Origin: Roseiarcus sp050013915
GTDB lineage: Bacteria; Pseudomonadota; Alphaproteobacteria; Rhizobiales; Beijerinckiaceae
DNA length: 64,000 nucleotides
Direction: 5' to 3'
NCBI GenBank assembly: GCA_050013915.1
Contig: JBEKEI010000001.1
Location: 1 to 64,000 of the forward strand
The translations under genes were made by a program, and so were the position numbers. This document shows, piece by piece, positions 8,611 through 17,626 of the stretch. Below the pieces are notes generated by a model. The model searched no databases. It saw only the letters and a program-made list of their open reading frames with translations, and was not told the DNA's origin. How positions within the stretch are numbered: position 1 is the stretch's first letter; every line of letters begins with the position of its first letter.

Positions 8611-9723
8611 TTGTTCCGTCGGGCCGCGGCCGCCGCCTGGGATCGATTCGACGCCTTGAAACCGCCGTCCCCGTTCTGGTCGAAGGACCGCCACGCCGAT
8701 CGCCGGCCGCGCCTCGCCGCGCGCGCCCGGATCGTCGGCGCGCTGCGCCGTCATTTCGAGGCCGAGGGCTTCACCGAAGTCGAGCCGGCGATCCTCCAGG
8801 TCTCGCCCGGCAACGAGGCCCATCTGCACGCCTTTGCGACCGAGATCGTCGCGCCGGACGGTTCGGCGCGGCGCGCCTTTCTGCACACCTCGCCCGAATT
8901 TGCGATGAAAAAGCTGCTCGCCGCCGGCGAAGCGCGCATTTTCGCGTTCTCCCGCGTGTTCCGTAACCGCGAGCGCGGCGCCCTGCACGCGCCGGAATTC
9001 ACCATGCTCGAATGGTATCGCGCCGGGGCGCCCCATGAGGTCCTGAAGGACGATTGCGCCGCGATCCTCGCGCTCGCGGCGAGGCAGGCGGGCGTCGACC
9101 GCCTGCGCTTTCGCGACCGCGCGGCCGATCCCTTCGCGGCGCCCGAACGACTCACCGTGCGCGCGGCGTTCCTGCGCCACGCGGGGATCGACCTCTACGA
9201 CAGCCTGGCGGCGGACGGCCGCGGCGCGGATCGCGCGCTGTTGGCCGCCGAGGCGGCGGCGCTGGGGATTCGCATCGCGTCGGACGACGGCTGGTCCGAC
9301 ATTTTCAGCCGCATCCTGACCGAACGGATCGAGCCTTCGCTGGGGCTCGAACGCGCGACCGTGCTATGCGACTATCCCGCGCGCGAGGCCGCGCTCGCGC
9401 GGGTCGGCGGCGACGACCCCCGGGTCGCCGAACGCTTCGAGCTCTACGCCTGCGGCGTCGAGCTCGCCAACGGGTTCGGCGAGCTGACCGACGCGGCCGA
9501 GCAGCGCAGACGATTCGAGGCGGAAATGGCGGAAAAGCAGCGCGTCCATGGCGAGACCTATCCGATCGACGAGGATTTCCTCGCCGCGCTCGCGCAGATG
9601 CCCGCCGCGAGCGGCGCCGCGCTCGGCCTCGACCGGCTCGTCATGCTCGCCTGCGGCGCCGAACGGATCGAGGACGTCCAGTGGACGCCGGTCCTCGACG
9701 CCGCGGAGGCCGCCCCGCGATGA
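8611..9723 (+). CDS. epmA: EF-P lysine ligase (lysyl-tRNA-synthetase-like EpmA/PoxA)
   Basis: Attaches a lysine-type residue to EF-P Lys34. It is a free-standing class II LysRS catalytic core without the anticodon-binding domain. Motif 2 is seen in FRNRERGALHAPEFTMLEWY and motif 3 in GAALGLDRLVMLACG. The open frame starts at a TTG at 8611; a second TTG at 8656 gives a start nearer the family norm, so 15 N-terminal residues are uncertain. The stop overlaps the recQ start (ATGA). The aminomutase partner EpmB is not in this window. Confidence 0.93.
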   Translation: MFRRAAAAAWDRFDALKPPSPFWSKDRHADRRPRLAARARIVGALRRHFEAEGFTEVEPAILQVSPGNEAHLHAFATEIVAPDGSARRAFLHTSPEFAMKKLLAAGEARIFAFSRVFRNRERGALHAPEFTMLEWYRAGAPHEVLKDDCAAILALAARQAGVDRLRFRDRAADPFAAPERLTVRAAFLRHAGIDLYDSLAADGRGADRALLAAEAAALGIRIASDDGWSDIFSRILTERIEPSLGLERATVLCDYPAREAALARVGGDDPRVAERFELYACGVELANGFGELTDAAEQRRRFEAEMAEKQRVHGETYPIDEDFLAALAQMPAASGAALGLDRLVMLACGAERIEDVQWTPVLDAAEAAPR

Positions 9724-11540
9724 CCGCCGCCGATCGCCTGCTCGACAAGGCCCGCGCCGAACTCGGCCGGGTGTTCGGCTTCGCCGGCTTCCGCCCCGGC
9801 CAGGAGGAGATCGTCGGCGCGACGCTGCGCGGCGAGGACGTCCTGGCGGTGATGCCGACCGGCAGCGGCAAGTCGCTGTGCTATCAATTGCCCGCGCTCG
9901 CGCGCGACGGACTCGCGCTCGTCGTCTCGCCGCTGATCGCGCTGATGCGCGACCAGGTCGCGCAATTGCGCGAGCTCGGCGTGTCGGCGGCGGCGCTCAA
10001 CTCGGCTTCCGACGGCGACGAGCGCCAGCGCGTCGCCGCGGCGATCAAGGACCGCTCGCTGCGCTTGCTCTACGTCGCGCCCGAACGGCTCGTACGCGAC
10101 GACACGATCGGGCTGCTGCGCGGCGCGAAGATCGACCTGTTCGCGATCGACGAGGCCCATTGCGTCTCGCAATGGGGCCATGATTTCCGCCCGGAATATC
10201 TGCGCCTGCGCGAGGTCGCCGACGCGCTCGGCGGCGTGCAGACGATCGCGGTGACCGCGACCGCCGACGGGCCGACCCGCGCCGACATCGTCGCGCGGCT
10301 GTTCGCCCGGGCGCCGCGCGTCTTCGTGCGCTCGTTCGACCGGCCGAACCTGTTTCTCGCGATGCGGCCCAAGGCCAATGCGACGCGCCAACTCGCCGAG
10401 CGGCTCGAGGCGCACAGGGGCGAGAGCGGCATCGTCTATTGCGCCTCGCGCCGGCGCACCGAGGAGCTCGCCGCCGAGTTCAACCGGCCGGGACGGCGCG
10501 CGCTCGCCTATCACGCCGGGCTCGACCATCAGGTCCGGGCGCGCAACCAGGACGAATTCCTGCAGAACGACGGGGTGATCGTCTGCGCGACGATCGCCTT
10601 CGGCATGGGCATCGACAAGCCGGACGTGCGCTTCGTCTTCCACGCCGACATGCCGTCCTCGGTCGAATCCTATTATCAGGAGATCGGCCGCGCCGGGCGC
10701 GACGGCCTGCCCGCCGACACGTTCACCCTCTACGGCGCCGGCGACATCGCGCTGCGCCGGCGCCAGATCGCCGAGGGCGACGCGCCGGACGCGCGCAAGC
10801 GCATCGAGACGCGCAAGCTCGACGATCTCGTCTCGCTGTGCGAATCGGCGCGCTGCCGCCGGCAGGTCCTGCTCGGCCTGCTCGGCGAGGAAGCCTCGCC
10901 ATGCGGCAATTGCGACGTCTGCAAGGGCTCGGTGCGGCTGATCGACGGCAGCCTCGACGCGCAAAAGGCGATGTCGGCGATCCTGCGCACCTCGGGCCGG
11001 TTCTTCTTCGGTCATCTCGGCAACATCCTGGCGGGCAAGGAAACCGAGGCGGTGCGCCGGTTCGGCCATGACGGGCTGAAGACCTTCGGCGTCGGGCGCG
11101 AACGGACGCCGGCCGAATGGCGCGGCGTGCTGCGCCAGCTCCTGTCGGCGCAGATGATCGCCCACGACCCGGCCGACCGCGACCGGCTCGTCCTCACCGA
11201 GGCGGGCCAGAAGGTCCTGCGCGGCCAGGCGCCGTTCTCGCTGCGCGAGGACGTCGTCTCGGCGAGGCCGAAGCGGCGCGGCGAGGCGGGAAAGCCGGTC
11301 CCGGCGGGCGAGCCCGGCGCGGCGGTGCTCGACGCGCTGAAGGCGCTGCGGACCGATCTGGCCCATCGCCAGAACCAGCCGGCCTATGTGATCTTTCCCG
11401 ACCGCACGCTGAGCGAGATGGCGGCGCGCCGCCCGCGCACGCTCGAGGAGCTCGCCGCCATCCACGGGGTCGGCCTCGCCAAGCTGCAGAAATACGGGCC
11501 CGCCTTCCTGGCGGCGATCAAGAGTCACGCCGATGCCTGA
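9720..11540 (+). CDS. recQ: ATP-dependent 3'-5' DNA helicase RecQ
   Basis: Superfamily 2 helicase for recombination and fork repair, 606 residues. Motif 0 is FGFAGFRPGQEEIV, motif I MPTGSGKSLCYQ, motif II DEAHCVSQWGHDFR and motif VI QEIGRAGRDG. The RecQ-Ct zinc site has Cys residues in CRRQVLLGLLGEEASPCGNCDVC. An HRDC domain closes the protein (TLEELAAIHGVGLAKLQKYG). It starts in an ATGA overlap with epmA and overlaps mutM by 8 bases, so the three are co-transcribed. Confidence 0.97.
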   Translation: MTAADRLLDKARAELGRVFGFAGFRPGQEEIVGATLRGEDVLAVMPTGSGKSLCYQLPALARDGLALVVSPLIALMRDQVAQLRELGVSAAALNSASDGDERQRVAAAIKDRSLRLLYVAPERLVRDDTIGLLRGAKIDLFAIDEAHCVSQWGHDFRPEYLRLREVADALGGVQTIAVTATADGPTRADIVARLFARAPRVFVRSFDRPNLFLAMRPKANATRQLAERLEAHRGESGIVYCASRRRTEELAAEFNRPGRRALAYHAGLDHQVRARNQDEFLQNDGVIVCATIAFGMGIDKPDVRFVFHADMPSSVESYYQEIGRAGRDGLPADTFTLYGAGDIALRRRQIAEGDAPDARKRIETRKLDDLVSLCESARCRRQVLLGLLGEEASPCGNCDVCKGSVRLIDGSLDAQKAMSAILRTSGRFFFGHLGNILAGKETEAVRRFGHDGLKTFGVGRERTPAEWRGVLRQLLSAQMIAHDPADRDRLVLTEAGQKVLRGQAPFSLREDVVSARPKRRGEAGKPVPAGEPGAAVLDALKALRTDLAHRQNQPAYVIFPDRTLSEMAARRPRTLEELAAIHGVGLAKLQKYGPAFLAAIKSHADA

Positions 11541-12411
11541 ACTGCCCGAGGTCGAGACGGTGCGCCGCGGCCTGGCGCCCGTCCTCGTCGGCGCGCGGAT
11601 CGAGCGGGTCGACCAGCGCCGCGCCGATCTGCGGTTGCCGTTTCCCGACCGCTTCGTCGAGCGGCTGGCGGGCCGGCGGATCGACGCGCTGTCCCGGCGC
11701 GCCAAATATCTGCTGGCGGGGCTCGACAGCGGCGAGACGCTGATCATGCATCTGGGCATGTCGGGTTCGTTCCGCATCGCGCGCGAGACCGAGGAGACGC
11801 CGGGCGCCTTTCACTTCGCCCGCTCGAAAATCGTCGCCCACGACCATGTCGTGTTCGCCCTGTCGAACGGCGCCGCCGTCACCTACAACGACCCGCGCCG
11901 CTTCGGCTTCATGCTGCTGGCGCCGTCGGCGGCGCTCGCCGCCCACCCCCTGTTGGTCAATCTCGGCGTCGAGCCGCTGGGGGCCGATTTCGACGCCGCC
12001 GCGCTCGCGCGGATGCTCGCGGGGCGGCGCGCGCCGCTGAAGGCGGCGCTGCTCGACCAGAGCGTGGTCGCCGGCCTCGGCAACATCTATGTCTGCGAGG
12101 CGCTGCACCGCGCGGGGCTTTCGCCCGCGGCCGAGGCCGGCGCCGTCGCGGGGGCGGCCGGCCGGCCGACCGCGGGGGCCAAGCGGCTCGCCCGCGCGAT
12201 CCGGGCGGTGCTCGAGGAGGCGGTCGCGGCGGGGGGATCGACCCTGCGCGACCATCGGCAGACCGACGGCGACCTCGGCTATTTCCAGCATTCGTTCCAG
12301 GTCTACGGCAAGGCGGGCGCCGCCTGCCGGCGCGCGCGCTGCGGGGGAACGATCGTCCGGATCGTCCAGTCGAACCGCGCGACCTTCTATTGCCCGACGT
12401 GCCAGCGCTGA
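11533..12411 (+). CDS. mutM: Formamidopyrimidine-DNA glycosylase
   Basis: Excises 8-oxoguanine and ring-opened purines, with AP-lyase activity. The catalytic N-terminus is PELPEVETVRRGL (Pro2, Glu3), the conserved Lys lies in RAKYLL, and the H2TH region is LLDQSVVAGLGNIYVCEAL. The C-terminal zinc finger has CRRARC and CPTC, with the CX4C spacing seen in alphaproteobacterial MutM. The 292-residue length is normal. Its start overlaps the recQ end by 8 bases, forming a repair cluster. Confidence 0.97.
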   Translation: MPELPEVETVRRGLAPVLVGARIERVDQRRADLRLPFPDRFVERLAGRRIDALSRRAKYLLAGLDSGETLIMHLGMSGSFRIARETEETPGAFHFARSKIVAHDHVVFALSNGAAVTYNDPRRFGFMLLAPSAALAAHPLLVNLGVEPLGADFDAAALARMLAGRRAPLKAALLDQSVVAGLGNIYVCEALHRAGLSPAAEAGAVAGAAGRPTAGAKRLARAIRAVLEEAVAAGGSTLRDHRQTDGDLGYFQHSFQVYGKAGAACRRARCGGTIVRIVQSNRATFYCPTCQR

Positions 12412-13177
12412 CCAGGCCGCCGCGCCGTGGCGGCGGGGCGTGAGGCGGGTGGCGGCGAAGAGACGCGGGAGTGCCGGTTCCGCCCCGGATCGCGCATGGC
12501 TGGCGGGTCGCGCCCCAACTGGTGGTGTAGCAAAGGAGCAAGCCGCTCGCGAAGCGCGCCCATCAATGGCGCCGTAGCGAACGAGCGGCTTGCGGCGGTC
12601 ATCGCTGATTCTCCGGTAGGGTCGGGTTGCGAACATCGACGCAACCGAGAAACCGACCCGGACGAATGCCTTGCATTCGCGTTCAGATGACCGAGGACAG
12701 AATGGCCTACAGGCGCTTTTGGAAAGGACCGCCGACGCCGATTATCTGCGCAGATGATCGGCTTTGCCGCCCGGCGTCTGATGGAGCTGGACATCGAAGG
12801 CCGCACGGGCGCGGCCCATGGCGAACGGTCGCCCGATCGTGTGGAGCGTCGCGTCGCGGCTTCGCGTCGCTCGGGAAAGTCGAGCGAGCCGGCCGGCCGT
12901 CGCGGCCCGGCGCGGATCCTCGGCGAGGATTTCCCAGGCCGCATTCGTCCGGCAAATCCAGGAGGCGCGACAAGCGGTCGCGGACCGGGGCGAAATTCGT
13001 CGTCGAAGCGTCAATGAAGGGGACTCCGACCAGGACCGGCGGCCCAAACACTATCGCGAGCCCGCAATCGATGCGCGCAGACCCGGTTCGAAGGCGCGCC
13101 CGCTCGTGATCTTCGACACGGATTTTACACGAATGGCGGGTACGACGTGCGGACAACGACGGGCAAAGGGTTGAAAA
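12412..13177. other. Gene-free region upstream of the MshEN-AAA gene
   Basis: About 766 bases between mutM and the ATPase gene. Reading frames on either strand are short, Arg/Ser-rich and lack protein character. The final part presumably holds the promoter of the ATPase gene. I found no tRNA, repeat or clear terminator. Confidence 0.5.
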
Positions 13178-14638
13178 ATGAGCTTGGGCAATATCCTGGT
13201 GGCGAAGGGATTGGTTTCCGCGGAAGAGGTCAGGCGCGCGCTCGAACATCAGCGCGAGAATGGCGGCCGACTTGGTGGGAGTCTCGTCGCCCTGGGCATG
13301 CTGACCAACGAACAGATCAAAGGGGTCCTCGATGACGCGCCGCAGGCGCCGTTGACGGCGGCCGCCACGGGCATCGATCCGGCCTTGCTGCTCGAACTCG
13401 CCATGAAAGGCATGTATTCGGAAAATCTCGAATTGGCGTCGCAGATCGCCGAGGCCCTGAAACTGTCCACCACGATCGTCAATGAGCTGCTGAACGAAGC
13501 CAGGGAACGCAAGTTCGTGGAGGCGCTGGCGGTCGCTTCCGTCGGCGGATCGATGGCGGAATTGCGCCTTTCGCTGACCCGGGCCGGGCGCGAATTCGCC
13601 GCCGATGCGATGAAGCGGGGACAATATTTCGGGCCCGCGCCAGTGTCTCTCAAGGACTTCCAGGAGCGCATCGTGCGCCAGCGCGTAACCAATGAAGTCG
13701 TGACGCGCCAGCAACTGGTGGAGGGGTTCGCGGGTCTGGCCATGACGGAGCGGTTCCTGAGCCGGTTGGGACCGGCGGTCAATTCAGGAAGCGCCATTCT
13801 CATTTACGGGCCCGCGGGCAACGGCAAGACGACCGTCGCCGAGATCGTCGGCAAAATATTCCAGAACATCGTTTACGTCCCCTACTGCGTCGATCTGGAC
13901 GGCGAAATCATGAAGGTCTACGATCCCACGGTTCACCGGAAAGTCGCGGAGGCGGGCGAGCCGCAGGGCGTGGCGAACGTGCGCCGCAGTCGCGTCGACA
14001 CGCGCTGGGTCGCATGCCACCGGCCGATGGTGATCACGGGCGGCGAACTGACGATCGAGATGCTCGATCTCAAATATAACCCGGTCGCCAAGTTTTATGA
14101 GGCGCCTCTGCACGTCAAGGCCTTGAACGGCGTTTTTCTCATCGACGATTTCGGCCGCCAACGCGCCAAGCCCGAGGACATCCTCAACCGCTGGATCGTG
14201 CCCCTGAACAGCCGCGTCGACTATCTGACCCTGCATACGGGCAAGTCGGTCACGATCCCCTTCGACGAAATCGTGATTTTTTCGACCAACATGCACCCCG
14301 ACGATCTGATGGACCCGGCGTTCCAGCGCCGCATCGGTTACAAGCTGGAGACCGTGGCGCCGCCGGAGGACCTGTTCCGCAAGATATTCGACGGCATGGC
14401 GAAGAAATCCGGCCTCGAGCTGACGGACGACATCCACGGGCAGGCGATCGACCGTATCCGGGAAAACGAAGCCCCGCTCGCCTATTTTCAGCCCAAGTTC
14501 ATCATCGAACAAGTGCTCGCCTCGTGCAAGTTCGAGGGCACAAGACCTCAGTTCACCACGGAGAATGTCGAAGACGCGCTCGCCAACCTGTTCATCAAGA
14601 AGGCGGATGGCAAGATGTTCGGGGTCAAGCGGAGCTAG
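13178..14638 (+). CDS. MshEN-domain AAA-type ATPase of unknown role
   Basis: A 486-residue protein. Residues 1-50 match the MshEN/GspE-N fold (LGNILVAKGLVSAEEVRRAL, then GGRLGGSLVALGMLTNEQI), known from type II secretion and pilus ATPases, where it can bind c-di-GMP. Residues 65-120 form a second helical module. The ATPase domain has Walker A GPAGNGKTT at about 211 and Walker B VFLIDDFGRQ at about 318, with a sensor-like FSTNMHPDDL. The core is a MoxR/AAA-like ATPase, not a GspE ATPase. Neighbours give no clue: the next gene is convergent. A role in secretion, assembly or c-di-GMP response is inference. Confidence 0.85.
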   Translation: MSLGNILVAKGLVSAEEVRRALEHQRENGGRLGGSLVALGMLTNEQIKGVLDDAPQAPLTAAATGIDPALLLELAMKGMYSENLELASQIAEALKLSTTIVNELLNEARERKFVEALAVASVGGSMAELRLSLTRAGREFAADAMKRGQYFGPAPVSLKDFQERIVRQRVTNEVVTRQQLVEGFAGLAMTERFLSRLGPAVNSGSAILIYGPAGNGKTTVAEIVGKIFQNIVYVPYCVDLDGEIMKVYDPTVHRKVAEAGEPQGVANVRRSRVDTRWVACHRPMVITGGELTIEMLDLKYNPVAKFYEAPLHVKALNGVFLIDDFGRQRAKPEDILNRWIVPLNSRVDYLTLHTGKSVTIPFDEIVIFSTNMHPDDLMDPAFQRRIGYKLETVAPPEDLFRKIFDGMAKKSGLELTDDIHGQAIDRIRENEAPLAYFQPKFIIEQVLASCKFEGTRPQFTTENVEDALANLFIKKADGKMFGVKRS

Positions 14639-14745
14639 CCGCGGGGCGCTGGAATTGGGGGACGCGACAGCGACGGGGGCTCGCCACGATGCGCCCGGCC
14701 CGGATCGCCTTCGCCCTGTCGACGGCGTCGGCGCCCAATTGAATG

Positions 14746-15681
14746 CTACTCGAACGCGGCGACGCGGATGAGCTCGAGTTCCTCGGCGGTCATCAGGCCG
14801 GCCTCGAAGAGCGCCAGGAACTCTCCGGAGAGCGTGCAGCCGAAGATGAGGGGATCGTCGGTGTTTATCGATACTCTCACGCCGGCGTCGAACAGCACGC
14901 GGATGGGATGGTGCTGGAGGCGGCTCACCCGTCCGAGCTTGACGTTCGAGGTCGGACAGACGTTCAACCGGACGCCGGCGCTCGCCAGAGCCCGCATCGC
15001 CTGGGGGGATGTGCTGGCGGCGATCCCGTGCTGAACCTCGTCCAGTTCGAGCAGTTCGACGGCGCGCCAGACGTCGTCTGCGGTTCCCCATTCGCCGACA
15101 TGGGCCTTGAGGCGGAGGCCGGCCGCCTTGGCCTTGCGGTAGATCGGCGCGAACGCCTCGATCGGCTGCGCGCCTTCATCGCCCGACAGGTCGAGCGTCT
15201 TGAACGTCCCGAGCTCCAGAAGCGGCGCAGCCCATCGCTCGATCGCCGCGACGCCGCAGTGCCGCGAGATGCCGAGCTGGGGAATCCAGTCGATGTCCGG
15301 TCCGCCCGCCTGATGGGCGTGCTGCAGGCTCGTCCAGACCGCCTCGGCCGAGCCCTGGTGGAGGGTCATGCCCCATGCGTCCTCGCCGACCTCCAGGCGC
15401 GTGATGCCGTCCTTCCGCGCCTGGACAAAAGTCGCCTCGAAAGCCAAGGCGCGACCGATGGCTCCCGCGAACAGGGGAGCGAGCTTGTCGTCGGCAAAGG
15501 CGTGCATTTCCGCGATGGAGCCGAGGACCCCATCGACGGGAGCAACATCGACGCCGGTTCTCTCCCGCAGGAAAGCCCGATCCCCGCCGCCGATGCCATG
15601 GATGTGGAGGTCGGCCTTCGGCGCCCGGCGGAGGCCGTCCAGGTCGCCAAGTTCCAGAGCCGTTACAAAGTCGGCGAGCAT
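14746..15681 (-). CDS. Adenosine deaminase-like amidohydrolase
   Basis: Zinc metal-dependent deaminase, probably of adenosine or a related purine. The active site is complete: HxH in ADLHIHGIGGG, the catalytic His-Gly-Glu in LKAHVGEWG, the metal His in VQHGIAAS and the Asp pair in SINTDDPLIFG. The start is uncertain. The ATG at 15681 places HxH about 25 residues in, as in the family; the frame stays open to 15834. The C-terminus stops right after the helix following the Asp pair, roughly 20-30 residues shorter than typical adenosine deaminases. It converges on the AAA gene with about 107 bases between. Confidence 0.82.
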   Translation of the reverse strand: MLADFVTALELGDLDGLRRAPKADLHIHGIGGGDRAFLRERTGVDVAPVDGVLGSIAEMHAFADDKLAPLFAGAIGRALAFEATFVQARKDGITRLEVGEDAWGMTLHQGSAEAVWTSLQHAHQAGGPDIDWIPQLGISRHCGVAAIERWAAPLLELGTFKTLDLSGDEGAQPIEAFAPIYRKAKAAGLRLKAHVGEWGTADDVWRAVELLELDEVQHGIAASTSPQAMRALASAGVRLNVCPTSNVKLGRVSRLQHHPIRVLFDAGVRVSINTDDPLIFGCTLSGEFLALFEAGLMTAEELELIRVAAFE

Positions 15682-16228
15682 GATCCCAACCAGGGTTGCG
15701 GCGCCAGCGCGCCCAACTCGTCTCTCTCTCCGCTTCATACTGTCGGGGACGTCGACGCGCGATTTCAGCGGGCCACGCCGCCGAGCCGCCGTCAAGCGGC
15801 CGCGCCGCTCCTCCTGTTTGTTCCGGCCCTTCACCGGACGACTTCGTCGCCGGGGGGCGACGGCGTCGCATCGGCGCGACGTTTGGCGTCCAAGCGCTCT
15901 TGCCTCGGGGTAACCGGCCGCTGGCCCGGGGTTGCAGCGCCGGTGCGCTCAACTCGCGTCTCTCGCAGTGCGTTGCGGCGTTATTTGTGGGCGTGAGGCT
16001 GAGGAGAGAGACGCGGTTCAGCGTAGGGATCGCGCATGTCTTCGCGGCTGAAGCGCTTGTCGGGGAGGCGCGCGGCGCAGCAGATTCGTGGTCGGCCGAG
16101 CGGAACCTGCCCGGCCCGCCGGACCCCGCGTAGCCATTCGGCCGTATCGCCTGTCCCTCCGGAGGCCGGTTTCACCTTTGACCGAAAATGCGATAGATGA
16201 CCCCCGCATCGACGAGGACGGATCGCTC
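15682..16228. other. Region between the deaminase and thrC genes
   Basis: About 550 bases. It would include promoters for the divergent deaminase and thrC genes. The bases just before thrC hold two possible TTG starts. Short reading frames here are low-complexity and not convincing. No RNA gene or terminator was recognised. Confidence 0.45.
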
Positions 16229-17626
16229 TTGCACTATCTCTCCACCCGCGGCGAGGCGCCCAGGCTCGGATTTTCCGACGCGCTGATGACCGGCCTTGCC
16301 CGCGACGGCGGCCTCTACCTGCCTGAGTTCATGCCGAAAATGGCGCCATCGGCGATCGCCGCGCTGGCCGGGGCGCCCTATGCCGAAGCGGCCGCGCGCG
16401 TGGTCCTGCCGTTCGTCGGCGAGGCTTTCGGCGAGGGCGCCCTCGGCGCCATGGCCAGGCAGGCCTATGCCGGATTTCGTCATCCCGCCACCGCGCCGCT
16501 GATCCAGATCGGCGACAATCTCCACGTCCTCGAACTGTTCCATGGCCCGACCCTGGCGTTCAAGGACTTCGCCATGCAATGGCTCGGCCGCATGATGAAC
16601 GATGTCCTGCGGCGGCGCGGCGCGCGCGCGACCATCGTCGGCGCGACGTCGGGCGACACGGGCGCGGCGGCGATCGCGGCGTTCGGCGGGCAATCGCAGA
16701 CCGACGTGTTCATCCTCTTTCCGCACGGGCGCGTTTCGGAGGTGCAGCGCCGGCAGATGACGACGGTCGATCAGCCCAACGTCCACGCGCTCGCGGTCGA
16801 GGGCACGTTCGACGATTGCCAGGCGATCCTCAAGGGCCTGTTCAACGACCACGAATTTCGCGACGAATTCGCGCTTTCCGGCGTCAATTCGATCAACTGG
16901 GCGCGCATCGTCGCCCAGATCGTCTATTATTTCACTGCCGCGGTGACGCTCGGCGCGCCCGCGCGGGCGGTGTCGTTCACCGTCCCGACCGGCAATTTCG
17001 GCGATATTTTCGCCGGCTATTGCGCCAGGGCGATGGGCCTGCCGGTCGGGCGGCTGACGATCGCCACCAACGCCAACGACATTCTCGAGCGCGCGCTCGC
17101 CGGCGGCGTCTACGAGACGCGCGGCGTCGTGGCGACCCGCTCGCCGTCGATGGACATCCAGATTTCCTCGAATTTCGAACGCCTGCTGTTCGAGGCGTAC
17201 GGGCGCGACGCCCCCGCGCTGCGCCGCCTGATGGCGCAATTCGCCCGATCGGGCCGGGTCGAGATCGCGCCGGGCCCGCTGGAGGCGATCCGCGCGCAGT
17301 TCGACGCCTTCTCGACCGACGAGGCGCAATGCGCGCAGGAAATGGCGCGCGTCCACCGCGAATGCGGCTATCTCGTCGATCCCCACACCGCCGTCGCCGT
17401 CCATGCGGCGCGGCGCGCGCTGGCGCGCGATCCGGCGACGCCGATGGTCGCGCTCGGCACCGCCCATCCCGCCAAATTCCCCGACGCGGTCGCCGCGGCG
17501 ACCGGCGTGCGTCCCGCGCTGCCGCCCCATCTGGCCGACCTGATGAGCCGCAGCGAGCGGTTCACGGTCGTGCCGAACGAGCGCGGCGCGGTCGCGCGGT
17601 TCATTCGCGCTCAGGTCGATTCATGA
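16229..17626 (+). CDS. thrC: Threonine synthase
   Basis: PLP enzyme that converts O-phosphohomoserine to threonine. The product is 465 residues with the TTG at 16229, which gives the family N-terminus (HYLSTRGEAP) and follows a GAGGA ribosome site; a TTG at 16178 is an alternative. The PLP Lys lies in PTLAFKDFAMQWLG, and GATSGDTGAAAI and VPTGNFGDIFAGY bind phosphate. The stop overlaps the M16 peptidase start in an ATGA. Confidence 0.95.
   Translation: MHYLSTRGEAPRLGFSDALMTGLARDGGLYLPEFMPKMAPSAIAALAGAPYAEAAARVVLPFVGEAFGEGALGAMARQAYAGFRHPATAPLIQIGDNLHVLELFHGPTLAFKDFAMQWLGRMMNDVLRRRGARATIVGATSGDTGAAAIAAFGGQSQTDVFILFPHGRVSEVQRRQMTTVDQPNVHALAVEGTFDDCQAILKGLFNDHEFRDEFALSGVNSINWARIVAQIVYYFTAAVTLGAPARAVSFTVPTGNFGDIFAGYCARAMGLPVGRLTIATNANDILERALAGGVYETRGVVATRSPSMDIQISSNFERLLFEAYGRDAPALRRLMAQFARSGRVEIAPGPLEAIRAQFDAFSTDEAQCAQEMARVHRECGYLVDPHTAVAVHAARRALARDPATPMVALGTAHPAKFPDAVAAATGVRPALPPHLADLMSRSERFTVVPNERGAVARFIRAQVDS

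Noticed and set aside
15840..15865. Short GC hairpin (CGTCGCC/GGCGACG) as a terminator.
   Set aside because: Expected by chance at this GC content; no T run and position inside a divergent promoter region.
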